Source: Theropithecus gelada
Taxonomy: Eukaryota; Chordata; Mammalia; Primates; Cercopithecidae
Assembly: GCF_003255815.1 (NCBI RefSeq)
Contig: NC_037670.1
Coordinates: 56,902,484-56,966,483 of the forward strand
DNA length: 64,000 nt
Direction: 5' to 3'
Part shown: positions 10,646 to 21,806 of the stretch, in pieces
Numbering within the stretch: position 1 is the stretch's first letter
Layout of the letters: every line of letters starts with the position of its first letter
Notes under the pieces: model-generated
Told to the model about the DNA's origin: nothing
Database searches by the model: none
Seen by the model: the letters and a program-made list of their open reading frames with translations, nothing else
Translations under genes and position numbers: made by a program

Positions 10646-12269
10646 TATAGTTTTGCATTTAACCCATCACCTCCCCATGCTGAGAAAGGCTTGTCCAAAT
10701 AATTCAACACCAGGAAGGGAGAGAGAGAGCAGACAAGTCATCAGTTCTTTACCCCGCCACCTCTCCAGGATGACTGCTTGCCTCTTTCCCTCTGTTTAAC
10801 ATGAGCCTGTTCACTGAGCCACAATTTTCAGAAAAATTCAATCTCCTTGAATTAGAACCAGAGAAACACATTGTTCTTCAATATTTTCTGCTCCATCAGA
10901 TCAACCTTACCTTTCCCCTTCAACCATCTTTCCATTAAAAATTATCTTAAAATACACACAAAGGGGAAAAGGCAGCCCAGTGTGCATGCTAATTACACTG
11001 TGTTCATTTCTCCTCAAGCACAGCCTGCTAACAGAATCATGTTACACATTTGTTTCACACTCTGTTCTATTCTGTAATGCACAGTTGTTAGACTCTCGCT
11101 TGGCAGACATAGCAGAACCAACAGGATTATACACTTCACATCTGGAAATATTCCACAATCTTTATAGACCAAAATCTGTGTTGGGTTTCTTCCCTCCTAT
11201 GCCAACCAGGTAAAACAAGAAAGAGAGAAGGATACATTTGCTCACCCAGAGAAGCCCCATCAGAGAAACCACCAGGATAATGGAAATCAGATGTTCTCAG
11301 GGCTGGTGACTTATTCTGGATGTGAAACCCACATGTGGCAAGTAAGCAAAGAGAACACTTGGAAAGGCTTAGGTGATAGGTTTTTAACGCTGTCAAGGGA
11401 AACATTGAAATCCTCCAATTTGTGAGTACTATGCCAGCACTTTTTTTCTCCAAAAACTGGAGCACAACTCCAGACCCTAAATGAGGCAGAGTCATAGAGA
11501 GACTAACTAACCAACCAATACTCAAATTCGAGGAAGTCAGCTGGGCTTACTGGTGTCGTCGTTCTCACCGCAGGTCTCACATAGGGCAGGTTTCTGATTC
11601 CCGCCTCTGCACAGATTTCTGCAACGCAAGGAGTTACAGGGCCACTCGAGGATAATGAAACCCACAAAAGTGAAATTGTCACAAGAAGAACTTAGCACCG
11701 TGGTGCTCAGCCTTTGACGTGCATCAGAATGGCTCTTTGAATGCCTGGGTGCAAACCTACCTAGTTGGAATCTCTGAGGATGGGATCCAGTGTGCCTAAT
11801 TGTAAATGATGGCAGGCGTGAGTTGGCTGTGTCCCCTCCCCTTTTCAGAACAATGATTTCTCAAAAAACATTGATATGCTGTTCCATTTATTTTTACATC
11901 TCACTCTACCATCTGTGATGAGTGATTTCTTTTTTGGACAGGACTTCATCACAGAAATATTCCATGGACGGCCATCTCACTGTAGATTAAAATGGAGTGA
12001 AAAATGCAAGGGTCATATCTCCATGCCGAATCCATTAGCTCTTATTCCCAGCCCTTTCTCACCTCATCTCAACTCCAGTTGACTCGCAGCCAGTATAGAA
12101 AAGGCAATAGCTTTACGAAATCTAGTGTCCTCTTCTCAGGATTCAAATGCATAGAATTTTCCCTACCAAAAAGGAGCCAAGATTGTACAATCCTTATGTG
12201 CATGTCGACCCAAGCCAGATGCAAATCATGACCTGGCTCTGTTTGGAGAGCTGGCTGTGGTGAAGGGAA
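10646..12269. other. Single-copy DNA, nothing firmly recognised
   Basis: No gene is supported. The open frames here (for example 11136-11525 on the minus strand, 129 codons) carry no recognisable motif. Confidence 0.5.
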
Positions 12270-12415
12270 AATAGCCCAAGCCCGAGAGTTCAGAGACCCA
12301 AAGCCATTTCTGTTTTCACCACTTAATAGCTTTGGGGCACTGGGCAAAGCGATCTCCCCTGAAAGCCTCAGCATCTTCAACTTGACACAGGGTTGTAATA
12401 AAATTATATAGCTTT
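12270..12415 (+). repeat. MIR SINE, degraded
   Basis: The order 'ttaatagctttggggcac', 'gggcaaagcgatct' and 'gaaagcctcagcatcttc' follows the MIR core. Confidence 0.6.
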
Positions 12416-12423
12416 CCATATAA

Positions 12424-12489
12424 AGACGAGTTCTTGCTATGTTGCCCGGGCTGGTCTCAGACTCCTGGCCTTAAGTTGATACTCATGCA
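12424..12489 (-). repeat. Alu monomer fragment
   Basis: Contains 'ttgctatgttgcccgggc', an antisense Alu or free Alu monomer piece. Confidence 0.75.
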
Positions 12490-13020
12490 CTCATCTTCCC
12501 TCCCTATCTTCACCTTCTAATCTGCTCCATCCTCAGACTAGGAGCCTCACCAGGAGCACTGGAAGAACTTGTGGATGAGACAGAGCTTCACCCTTGGTTG
12601 GTGCTGCTTTGCTCTTAACTATTCCTTGACCCAGTTTTGTGACATTACTTCTGCTCTCTATGGCAAGCCTTGCTGGCTCTGACTGTGGCTATTTGATCCC
12701 CCTCCTGACAGTCTCAGATCTGAACTGGTGCGGGAAGGAGAACTAACTCCCTCCAGGCCTCACTCTGACATTCAACCTCAGTTTCCCATCACCTAGGTGC
12801 CTCTGCCCCCATTTCTCAAGAGCATATTCTGATACCTAGACTTGCACCTTGTGCACCCAAACCAGGATCTACCTGGAGTCTCACCTTTTCATTTGTTTTC
12901 TGTTTTAGTCCAGCTCATAGTCACCCATTTAACATTCTAAGTCTCATCTTGGACTGAAGCCCTAACCTTCAGTCCCAACCCAGTCAGTGAGTGACTCAGC
13001 CTGCTCCTATGGAAAAGCCT
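12490..13020. other. Single-copy DNA, nothing recognised
   Basis: Pyrimidine-rich, with no gene or family recognised. Confidence 0.45.
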
Positions 13021-13345
13021 TTATTTATTTATTTATTTATTTATTGTTTTGTTTTTTAGAGGCACAGCCCTGCTCTGTCACTCAGGCTAGAGTGCAGTAC
13101 AGCACTCAGGCTAGGTATGATCATAGCTCACTGCAGAGTCCACCTCCTGGGCTCAAGCGAGCCTCCCACCTCAGCCTCCTGAGTAACTGAGAACACAGGC
13201 ATGCCCAACTAATGTTTTTTATTTTTTGAAGAGACAGGATCTTGCCATGTTGCCCAGACTGGTCTCAAATTCCTGGCCTCAAGTGATCCTCCTGCCTTGG
13301 CCTCTCAAAGTGCTGGGATTACAGGAATGAGCCACCATACCCAGC
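13021..13345 (-). repeat. Alu, full length, old
   Basis: Antisense Alu starting with a TTTA repeat tail. A short internal stretch ('gcactcaggctag') is duplicated near 13080-13115. Confidence 0.9.
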
Positions 13346-13892
13346 CCCAGAGAGGCCTTCTTAATGCCAAGAGTCTGCAGGATTGTCCAGCTAGATACAC
13401 CCCACCCCCTTCCCAGGTGCGCCATCTCTGTGCACTGCCCACCTGCCAATCTTGTCCAAGCAGCAACTAGAGATGGCCTCACTTTTCTTCTATCTGCTGC
13501 TACTGTACCTACACCTAGGCTGTTGGCCCCAGACTCTGGCTCACCCCAAGAGGCGGGCTTGGTGCCAAGACCCAACCCCTTCCAGCCTGGCTCACCCTTC
13601 CCATCCCTGGTCAACGAAGTCCCACCCCTTACTCTGAGCCTTGCCCTCAAAACCTGTTGCCTCTACCCTAATTTTAAAAAATGCACACCCCAAGTTGACT
13701 TAGAGTACCACCCCATCTGCAGCCACCCATATGCCTGAGGCATTGAACTCTGCCAACCACTCCCTCTTTGGACAGTTTATTATACCCTTGGTGGCTTTAT
13801 TCTTTGCTTGTGTTGCTGTAACAAGTTACCACAAACTTAGTGGTTTAAAGGATGCAATGTGTTATCTTTCTTTATAAAGAAAAGGTGATAAT
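13346..13892. other. Single-copy DNA, unsupported open frame
   Basis: A 124-codon frame (13364-13738) is proline-rich with no recognisable domain, and competing frames exist on both strands. I do not call it a gene. Confidence 0.4.
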
Positions 13893-13975
13893 GTGAGCCA
13901 TGGGCAATGGCTGTAAATACAGATGAAGCTTTGCTTGCCTACTGGCCCAGTTCCTAACAGGCTACATACTGGTAC
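13893..13975 (-). mobile_element. MER1-like fragment
   Basis: 'gatgaagctttgcttgcc' and 'cagttcctaacaggc' match the antisense MER1 body seen more completely at 34592-35135. Confidence 0.65.
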
Positions 13976-14404
13976 CTTCCTTCCTTCCTTTCCTTCCTTT
14001 CATCCATCCTTCATTTGTTTTTTCTTTTTCTTTTTTTGTTTTTGGAGACGGAGTCTCGCTCTGTCACCCACGCTGGAGTGCAGTGGCGTGATCTTGGCTC
14101 ACTGCAACCTCCGCCTCCCAGTTCAAGCAACTCTCCTGCCTCAGCCTCCTGAGTAGCTGGGACTACAGGTGCATGCTGCCACACCTGGCTTTTTTTTTTG
14201 TATTTTAGTAGAGACGTGGTTTCACCATGTTGCCCAGGCTGGTCTCGAACTTCTGAGCTCAGGCAATCTGCCCACCTCGGCCTCCCAAAGTGCTAGGATT
14301 ACAGGCATGAGCCACTGCACCCAGCCTCCATCCTTCATTTCTTTCATCCATCCTTCATTCCTTCCATCCTTCCCTCCTTCCTTCTCTCCTTCCTTCTTTC
14401 CTTA
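13976..14404 (-). repeat. Alu flanked by CCTT/CATC simple repeats
   Basis: An antisense Alu (about 14014-14326) lies between a TTCC-repeat run (13976-14012) and a mixed TCCT/CATC run (14327-14404). Confidence 0.9.
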
Positions 14405-14695
14405 GGTGAGGCAATATTTTTCCCATGCATGATTTTCTTTAACTTGCATAACAAATAGTTCCTATTCCTGGCTGTACATATCTGAAGGTATTCCTCCAGA
14501 TCCAATAACTGAAAAAGCAAGGTTTAACCATACTATGAATTTATCCACGAATACAAGAATTGGTCAAGGACCTCCTTTATGGTAGCAAGTAAAAGATGAA
14601 ACCAGTGCTCTAGATAAGAATAAATGACCCCATGTTGACCTGTTCATGGCTTTCATAGTGATAACATAAATAGGCAAGTATTCACTCCTGCTGTG

Positions 14696-14800
14696 CGGCC
14701 AGTTCCTAACAGTCCAAGGACTGGTGCCAGTTACCGTCTGTGGCCCCTGAGGAGGTGGACATCTTTGGGGACCACTATTCTGCCTGCCACAGAGATGGGG
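14696..14800 (-). mobile_element. MER1-like end fragment
   Basis: 'cggccagttcctaacagt' through 'tttggggaccact' resembles the antisense MER1 terminus. The preceding 14405-14695 is unrecognised. Confidence 0.6.
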
Positions 14801-14885
14801 ACACTTCTCTCTCCTAGTTCTCTCTTCTTTGCTTTCTGACCACTTTGCCTCATTTCCCTTCATTGGCTTTTTATTCTTCTGTGAT

Positions 14886-15182
14886 TTTTTTTTTCTTTAA
14901 GGCAGGATCTTGCCCTGTTGCCTAGGCTGGAAAGCCATGGTGCAATTTTGGCTCACTGCAACCTTCACCTCCTGGGCTCAAGCAATTCTCCCACCTCAGC
15001 CTCCCAGGGATCTGGGACTACAGGTGTATCCCACCATGTCTTGCTAATTTTTGTACTTTTTCGGTAGAGACAGGGTCTCACCATGTTGCCCAGGCTGGTC
15101 TCAAACTCCTGGGCTCAAGCAATCTGCCTGCCTTGGCCTCTCAAAGTGCTGGGATTACAAGTGTGAGCCACTGCACCCGGCC
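14886..15182 (-). repeat. Alu, full length, old
   Basis: Antisense Alu ending 'gagccactgcacccggcc'. Confidence 0.92.
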
Positions 15183-15739
15183 CCGGTGAGCTCTTACATG
15201 TTGCCCCCCCACCACGATTTCACCGTGGCCCTGTTTCTGCTCTAAATCTCCCTGTGCACTCCTACCAATATGGCTTAGGTCATACACTGATGAATTCCTG
15301 AGTAGATATCTCCAGCCTAATCCTTTCTCCAAAGTTTCAGACCTATATGTCCAGTGGTCAGACCTCTCTGCCTGTGTAGACGGCAAGACCAGTGTTCCCA
15401 GGGGGTGGTATGCCCCAAAACAAAATAAAAAAATAGCTCATGTCAGAGCCTCAACAAGGGGACCTCTGGACATGATTTTGTCCCTCCTGGGTGCAATGAG
15501 CAAAAAGAGACAAGTTCATCCTTGCAGGAGAAATCAACATAGACAAGCAGAAGAAATAAACACGTATTAATTTTTTACTAATCTTCCTTTTCTGATATGT
15601 AAATAGTCCCATTTTCCCACATCTTACTTTCCTAGTACCTTCTCCATGAAAGAAAAAAAAATACTTAAACATAATACGAGGAAGAAAACTACAGAGGATA
15701 AGACTGTAAATGGCTATCCCTTACTGGGAACTTATCAGG
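15183..15739. other. Single-copy DNA, nothing recognised
   Basis: No gene or known repeat is recognised. Confidence 0.5.
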
Positions 15740-15925
15740 AATTTTGTAGAGCACAGTAAGTGAAATATTAAATATCCCATTTAATCCCCATGAAGAGCCA
15801 GTGAAGTATTTTAAAAATCAAATGAACAAAGTATGGCCTTGGAGGTTAAGTAACTCACCACGTTCATACCACTGTAAAGGAGGCTGAGCCCAGCCTTGAG
15901 CCAAGATCTGCCTGACAATGATGTC
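15740..15925 (-). repeat. MIR SINE, degraded
   Basis: 'cccatttaatccccatga', 'gaggttaagtaactcacc' and 'agatctgcctgac' follow the antisense MIR order. Confidence 0.6.
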
Positions 15926-16027
15926 CATGCATCTTGAGATAAGACAGAAGGCATATGTTCAAGAATAAAGAACATGTAAAAGCAAACAGGCAATAGCTTC
16001 TCTTCTTCCATAAGGCAACACTCATAC

Positions 16028-16497
16028 TGTAGCAGGATGAGCCACAGACAAAACTCCTCAGACACCAGATTAAAGAAGGAAGAAGGTTTTTATTCGGCCG
16101 GGAGCGTCGGCAGACTCGCGTCTTAAGAGCCGAGCTCCCCAAGAAAGAAATACTTGGCATTTTTAAAGGCTTACAACTTTAAGGGGTCCACGTGAAAGGG
16201 TCGTGATAAATCGAGGAAGCGTAGGAAACGTGACTGGGGGCTACATGCATCAGCTAACAAAAAGTTTTACAATGCTTTTTTCATACAGTGTCTGGAATCT
16301 ACAGATAACACAAGTAGTTTAGTCCAGGGGTTGATGTTATTATTATTACTTTGTTTAACTCCTAGGGCCGGGTGGTGGTGCCAAGGTTGTCTGGCTATTT
16401 ATCTTACTTTTGTTTCTTTCTCTCTTTCCTCCTGTCTTGAGAACTAGGCAAGGTTGGGGGAGGAGGGCAGCAGGAGTAGTAGTGGTCTCCTTCCTTA
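16028..16497 (-). mobile_element. Solo ERV LTR, antisense, with 4-bp target duplication
   Basis: The block is bounded by 'atac' at 16024-16027 and 16498-16501, a 4-bp duplication as expected for class I (gammaretrovirus-like) ERVs. Read on the minus strand it begins TAAGGAAGG (TG probably mutated to TA), has a polyadenylation signal 'aataaaaacc' (reverse complement near 16089) and ends CTGCTACA. No internal retroviral sequence adjoins it. The subfamily is not assigned. Confidence 0.75.
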
Positions 16498-16513
16498 ATA
16501 CTTTCTGGTGTCT

Positions 16514-16990
16514 TTTATTTATTTATTTATTTTTTGAGATGAAGTCTCTCTCTGTTACCTAGGCTGGAGTGCAGTGGCTTGTATTTGGCTCAATCCTGGC
16601 TCACTGCAACCTCCTCCTCCTGGGTTCAAACAATTCTCTTGCCTCAGCCTCCCCAATAACTGGGATTATAGGCTCACACTACCATGCCCAGATAATTTTT
16701 TTTTCTGGACACAGTCTTGCTCTTATCATCCAGGTTGGAGTGCAGTGATGCAATCTTGGCTCACTGCAACCTCCACCTCCCCGGTTGAAGCAATTCTCCT
16801 GCCTCAGCCTCCCCATTAGTTGGGATGACAGGTAAGCATCACCACGCCCAGCTAATTTTTTCTCATGTTTTTAGTAGAGATGGGATTTCCCCATGTTGGC
16901 CAGGCTGGTCTCAAACTCCTGACCTCGTGATCCAGTGGCCTCACCCTCCCAAAGTGCTGGTACTATAAGCATGAGCCACCGTGCCCCACC
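16514..16990 (-). repeat. Alu truncated by a second Alu
   Basis: About 175 bp of one antisense Alu runs directly into a second, nearly full antisense Alu (about 16697-16990). 'gtgtcttttatt' and 'gtgtcttttaat' flank the pair. Confidence 0.9.
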
Positions 16991-17037
16991 GTGTCTTTTA
17001 ATTTTTAATTTGTATGGGTGCACAGCAGATGTATATA

Positions 17038-17091
17038 TTAGGTTGGTGCAAAAATAATGGCAAAAAAGTGATTATTTTTGCACCAACCTAA
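17038..17091. mobile_element. MADE1 (mariner MITE), perfect hairpin
   Basis: The element starts 'ttaggttggtgcaaaaat' and ends with its exact reverse complement. The 21-bp arms are perfect and the loop is 12 bases. TA dinucleotides at 17036-17037 and 17092-17093 are the mariner target duplication. At 54 bp it is shorter than the roughly 80-bp consensus. MADE1 copies are known sources of miR-548 family hairpins; whether this copy is transcribed cannot be told. Confidence 0.95.
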
Positions 17092-17217
17092 TATTTATGG
17101 GGTACCTGAAATATTTTGATACAGGCATGCAATGTGTAATACATCAGGGTGGATGGGGTATCCATCACCTCAAGTATCTATCCTTTCTTTGTGTTATAAA
17201 TATTCCAAATATACTAT

Positions 17218-17501
17218 TTATTTATTTATTTATTGAGATGGAGTCTTGTTCTGTCATCAGGCTGTAGTGCAGTGGCGGGATCTCAGTTAACTGCAACCTC
17301 CTCCTCCCAGGTTCAAGAGATTCTCCTCTGTAGCTGGGACTACAGGAGTGCGCCACCATGCCCAGCTAATTTTTTTGTATTTTTAGTAGAGACGGGGTTT
17401 CACTATGTTGGCCAGGACGATCTCGATCTCTTGACCTTGTGATCTGCCTGCCTCAGCCTCCCAAAGTGCTGGGATTACAGGCGTGAGCCACAGCGCCCAG
17501 C
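17218..17501 (-). repeat. Alu, nearly full length
   Basis: Antisense Alu with a TTTA tail and a small deletion before 'tagctgggactacagg'. Confidence 0.92.
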
Positions 17502-17687
17502 ATAAGTTATTATTTAACGTACAATAAGTTATTGTGGACTGCAGTCACCCTGTTGTGCTGTCAAATACTAGGTCCTATTCATTCTATCTAACTATATTTT
17601 TATACCCATTAACCACCCACATCCCCCCTACTACCCTTGCCTTCCCAGCTTATAACCATCCTTCTACTCTATCTCCATGAGTTCAAC

Positions 17688-17735
17688 TGTTTTGTTTTGT
17701 TTTGAGATGGAGTGGCATGAGCCACTGTGCCCAGC
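17688..17735 (-). repeat. Alu remnant with almost all of its body deleted
   Basis: 'gttttgagatggag' (Alu 3' end, antisense) is joined directly to 'tggcatgagccactgtgc' (Alu 5' end). About 250 bp is missing. Confidence 0.8.
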
Positions 17736-17739
17736 CAAG

Positions 17740-17890
17740 TCCAGTTATTGAATAATTTTTTATTAAGAGCCTACCATGACCAGGGCAGTGCCAGGCACTA
17801 GAGGTACCATGATAAACAAGACAGACATGCTCTCTACTCCGACAGCTTAAAATTCACTGATCATTCCATTTCATTGGGGACGCTGACAAT
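17740..17890 (-). repeat. L2-like relic
   Basis: 'agagcctaccatgacc', 'gtgccaggcactagaggt' and 'gataaacaagacagac' follow the antisense L2 3'-end pattern. Confidence 0.5.
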
Positions 17891-18356
17891 GTAGAAAGTG
17901 CTCAGGAGAAGGCAGATGGGAACGAGGTCAATAAACCATATGGTGGGCTTAGCAAAAAAAATACTGGTAATTTTTGCCACTGGGTGATGAGCATGGGCAG
18001 AAGGGGTCATATTAGAATCCTATTTTGAGGTGTTTTGGAAACTTCCGTAAGTCACGTGGAGTTGGCATGCTGAAATGAGGTAAACATGATGAGTGTTGCC
18101 CAAAAGGATATCCTTTAAATTTTTAGCACTTTCCAAACCAGTGTGGTCACAACCAATGCTAACAGGAGTGGTGTGAAGTAGGCAGGGGAGGTAATAACTA
18201 TGCTTATTTTATGAATGAGGAAAACACTAGATTCGACTCATAGAGGCTTGGAGTTAGAAGGGACTTAAGAAGCCTGCTGTCAGTTTTCCATCCTAATGCT
18301 TAACTTGACAATGATCCCACCCAGCACAACACATTACATCAAAAGTTATAGGAAGG

Positions 18357-18410
18357 GCCAGGCGCAGTGGCTCACAGGCCTGTAATCCCAACACTTCGGG
18401 AGGCCTAGGC
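18357..18410 (+). repeat. Alu head fragment cut off at a CpG-rich block
   Basis: 'ggccaggcgcagtggctcac' begins an Alu that stops after about 54 bp, where GC-rich DNA starts. Confidence 0.85.
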
Positions 18411-19772
18411 AGCCTAGCGCAGGCGAGGGGGAGGGAGGGGGAACGATGAGGACAGGGTGGGTGGGAAAGGGGGAGGAGGCTGGGGGAGCAGAGGGGGACG
18501 GGGGTGGGTGGGTTGGCGCGGGCGGTAGGGGGGTCAGGGTGGGGACCCCGCGCCTTGGAGGGGCTGAGAAGGCCAGCATGTTGGGGGAGGCGCCCGGGCC
18601 TCTGGGACTGGGCCTGGCTGCGCCAAGTTGGGGCTGACATGAAGTCCCCTGCATTTTTGGGGGTGGCCCGTCCCTCTGGGAGAGGATCCCTCACAAGATG
18701 ACTTCCCAAGTCGCGCTCCGAGGCGGCTCTTTGCGGACCCCACAGAGATGCCTTCTGGGCTCCTGGGGCCCGCGGGGAGGGGCAGGTGAGGCCCAGGGCT
18801 GGGTGAGGCCAGGCCTTTCTAGGAATGTTGGTGCTCCCAGCATCCAGAGGTTTCCAGGGGAGTGGCCCGAGTACGTCCCCGCCTAATTATGGAGCCATCC
18901 CTCGGGCTGCGCAGTGGAGCGCCGAGGTGACGGCTGCGGGGAGCCGGGGCGGCCAAGCACCGTCCGCAGTCAGGAGGTCCCGGGCAGCGTGCAAGGCGGT
19001 TGCGGCGTGCGGGCCGCAGGCCTGCGGAGTGCGCGGGTTGGGCTGAGGGCTGTCCCTGGAGCGCCGGGTGGCCCTGGGGCCCGCACGCCCACTTGCTGGC
19101 GGGGGGTGGCGCAGACATGGGCGGTCACCCCGAGGGCGGTCCAGGGTAGCCCGAGCTAGCCTGGAGTAGGGGAGTGGCGCAGAGCTGCGTGGAAAGGTGC
19201 GGGGCGCCTGCGTGGCGAAGGAACTGAGCTGCCTGACACGCCTGCAAGGCCTACGGAGCTGCTCGGGCCACGACCTCTGTCGGCCAAACGCAGGGCCGGG
19301 CGTGAACGCCTGGCGGGGCCCTGGCGTCGGGTGGGGACCTGTCCGCCTGCGGGGGGCGTGCTCTCCAGGGGGCGTGGCTCTCTGCTCTGGTGAAGGCCAG
19401 AGGGACTCCTTGGGCTGGGCGGAAACGCGACTGACTGTGGCTGCGGACAGGCGGTGACTGCAACGCGGAGGAGCTGGGGTCGCGGTGGGTCGCTAAGCCC
19501 AGCACAGGACATGCGCGCTTGGCGCACGAGACTCAAGGGGAGCGCGGAGGGGTCCGGGTCGCCAGGGGCTGCTGGGCCCTTCCCTGAACCCGGCGCGGGG
19601 CACGCTAGGAGTTGGCTCAGGCGCACCCGGTGGCTGCAGCTGCCGCGGGAGGAGCTCGGCGGCTCGGGGTCCTCGGAGACAGCGTTTCTCCCGGAAGGCT
19701 TCCTGGGGCGGTGGGTGGGAAGTGGGGGCCGGGGCGGCAGCGGGAGGCGTCATGTCTCCGCAGATGGGCACC
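18411..19772 (+). promoter_or_regulatory. CpG-rich block upstream of the RNASET2 retrocopy
   Basis: About 1.35 kb of GC-rich, CpG-dense DNA lies in an otherwise AT-rich, Alu-rich window. It ends directly at the RNASET2-like start codon. It contains GC-box-like strings ('gggggcgtgctc', 'gggggcgtggctc'). The several open frames on both strands are the usual by-product of GC richness and show no domain. It may be a copied long 5' leader of the parent mRNA or local CpG-island DNA. Promoter activity is not shown by sequence. Confidence 0.6.
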
Positions 19773-20560
19773 ATGCTCCCTGCAGCCCTGCGCGGGGCCC
19801 TGCTGGGCTGCCTGTGCCAGGCCTGGCCTGAGACAGTATGTGAGAAAGTGCAGAACGACTGTGGGGCCCCTCCGGATTACTGAACAATACGTGGACTATG
19901 GCCCGATAAAAATGAAGGATGTAATGGATCGTGGCACTTTAATTTAGAAGAGATTAAGGATATTTTGCCGGAAATGAAGGCACACTGGTCTGATGTAATT
20001 CACTCGTTTCCCTATCGTAGCCACTTCTGGAAGCATGAGAGGGAGAAGCATGGAACCTGTGCCGCAGTGGTGGACGCACTCAACTCCCAAAAGTACTTCA
20101 GCAGAAGCCTGGAACTCTACAGGGAGCTGGACCCCAACAGTGTGCTCCTAAAACTGCGTCTAAGCGCATCCATCAATTACTAATAAGTTGCAGATTTTAA
20201 AGATGCCCTTGTCAGAGTGTATGAAGTGATACCCAAAATCCAGTGCCTTCCGCGAAGCCAGGATGGGAAAGTATAGACAACTGGTCAGATAGAACCTTGC
20301 CTCGCTGAGCAAGACCAGTAGCTGCAAAACTGCATGGAGCAGTGCAGGTGGGGGGTGGGGTTGGAAAGCAGCCATCCCCCAAGTAGGAAGTTTGGCTGGC
20401 GGATGGGGCTGCCAAGAGCCAGGGTCTGAGGGTCTGTGAAGATGCCCCAGTGTTTTATTCCCCCACCTAAAAAAAGCCAGCATTGATGCCCAAGTTTGGG
20501 AAATACTCTGTTTTAAAAAGCAAGAGAAATTCACAAACTGCAGCTTTCTAAAAAAAAACC
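19773..20560 (+). pseudogene. RNASET2P: Processed RNASET2 (ribonuclease T2) pseudogene
   Basis: The parent gene encodes an acid, secreted/lysosomal RNase T2 that cleaves single-stranded RNA using two conserved histidine motifs. Here an intronless copy runs from ATG 19773 (reading MLPAALRGALLGCLC) through the stop equivalent at 20484-20486 to an A-rich tail near 20549-20560, so it is retroposed. About 25 residues after the signal peptide region are lost in frame. A TGA at 19881 replaces the Trp of the 'PDYW' stretch. The first active-site motif, expected IHGLWP, reads IRGLWP, losing the catalytic His. The second motif keeps FWKHE and KHGTC, with Trp changed to Arg between them. Frameshifts follow around 19890-19965 and near 20090 and 20160. 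Identification is from recalled RNASET2 protein sequence and is strong over the whole length. No function is expected. Confidence 0.92.
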
Positions 20561-20565
20561 AAAAA

Positions 20566-20596
20566 CACAAACTGCAATTTCTTTTGCACCAACCTA
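20566..20596 (+). mobile_element. MADE1 right half only
   Basis: 'cttttgcaccaacctaa' is the right MADE1 end, preceded by 'aaactgcaattt'. The left half is absent; the RNASET2 retrocopy tail adjoins. Confidence 0.7.
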
Positions 20597-20775
20597 ATAC
20601 AGTATATCTATAGATATATCTGTTAGTCAAATTACATATATGTGTATATAACATATACCGTGTATATCTAATGTAAATTGTATATAATGTATATATAATG
20701 TGTAATGTATATATAAAATGTAATGCATATATCATATAATGTATATGTAATGTGTGTATATTTATATATGAGAGG
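20597..20775. repeat. AT-rich low-complexity tract
   Basis: TATA/TGTA-rich microsatellite-like DNA. The 208-codon minus-strand open frame that spans it is low-complexity in its first part and antisense to the RNASET2 copy in the rest. Confidence 0.85.
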
Positions 20776-21479
20776 AGATTTATCATGGGAATTGGCTCAC
20801 GGGATTATGGAGCCTGAGAAGTTCCACCATCCGCCAAGTGCAACCTGGAGACCAGGAAAGCCCGTGATGTAATTCAGTCTAAGTCTGAAGATCTGAGAAT
20901 CACGGAAGCTGATGATGTTAACTCGAGGTTTAAATCTGAAGGCCTGAGAACTGGGGGTGCTGCTGATGTAAGTCCTAGAGTTCAAAGGCCCAATCACCCA
21001 GAGCTCTGATGTCTGAGAGCAGATGGATGTGAGTCTCAGCTCAAGAAGAAAGAGTTAATTTGCCCTTTCTCTACCTTTTTGTACCATGCGGGCCCTCAAT
21101 AGATTGGATGGTGTCCTTCCACATTGGTGAGGGTCAATCTTCTTTACCCAGTCTACTGATTCAAATGCTAATCTCTTCCAGAAACATCTTCACAGATGCA
21201 CCTGGAAATAATGTTTTACCAGCCATCTGGGCATCCCTTAACTCAGTCAAGTTGACACATAAAAGTAATCATCACAGTGGTATATGAAGAGGATTAAGTC
21301 ACTCAATTTTGAATAGGTTTGTGAGTGCTGAACTTTCTTTGTCAAGGCTGATTCGAGTTCATAATGATCTGCTCACTGTGTCCCTGGAGAAGTAACATGG
21401 GAAATGATGCTCATGGATTGTCATGGTCCTTACTAGAGAAGACCTGTATTTCTTGTATTGTTTATGGGGGTACAATACA
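20776..21479. other. Single-copy DNA, nothing recognised
   Basis: No gene or repeat family is firmly recognised. Confidence 0.45.
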
Positions 21480-21690
21480 GTGATTGAGGGCATCTACTGT
21501 GGAGTTAGTCTGACATTACTGTTCGAGGTCTGTCATTTGTTTGCTCTGTGACTGTGGGTCAATTTCTCAACATTCTAAAGTCCTGCTTGCCTCATCCAAA
21601 ACATAATAATATTTTACTTGAGAATTGCTGTGAAGTTCTGACAAGATAATGCATGTAACTAGCAAATAGTGAATGAATGGTCAATAGTAT
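21480..21690 (+). repeat. MIR SINE
   Basis: 'gctctgtgactgtgggtc', 'tcaatttctcaacattc' and 'gagaattgctgtgaagtt' follow the MIR core and tail. Confidence 0.65.
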
Positions 21691-21724
21691 TGTCTTAAGG
21701 TAGAGACAGAGACATAAAATTATC

Positions 21725-21806
21725 TACACACGTGCACACACACATAATTACATACACATATACACAAATAATTACATACACATATATACATACACATTTT
21801 TACATG
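21725..21806. repeat. CA/TA-rich simple repeat
   Basis: Alternating ACAC and ATAC units interrupted by 'aattacatacaca'. Confidence 0.85.

Noticed and set aside
13021..13045. Regular TTTA units, considered as a repeat array of interest
   Set aside because: An ordinary Alu poly-A tail microsatellite.
18293..19831. Many 60-156 codon frames on both strands
   Set aside because: They overlap each other in a GC-rich block with few stop codons and show only Pro/Gly/Arg-rich composition.
18357..20560. SVA-type composite element (Alu piece plus GC-rich block plus poly-A)
   Set aside because: No CCCTCT hexamers, no regular VNTR units and no SINE-R; the 3' part is clearly RNASET2.
20160..20786. Longest minus-strand open frame (208 codons)
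   Set aside because: It runs through an AT-rich simple repeat and then antisense to the RNASET2 retrocopy; no domain.
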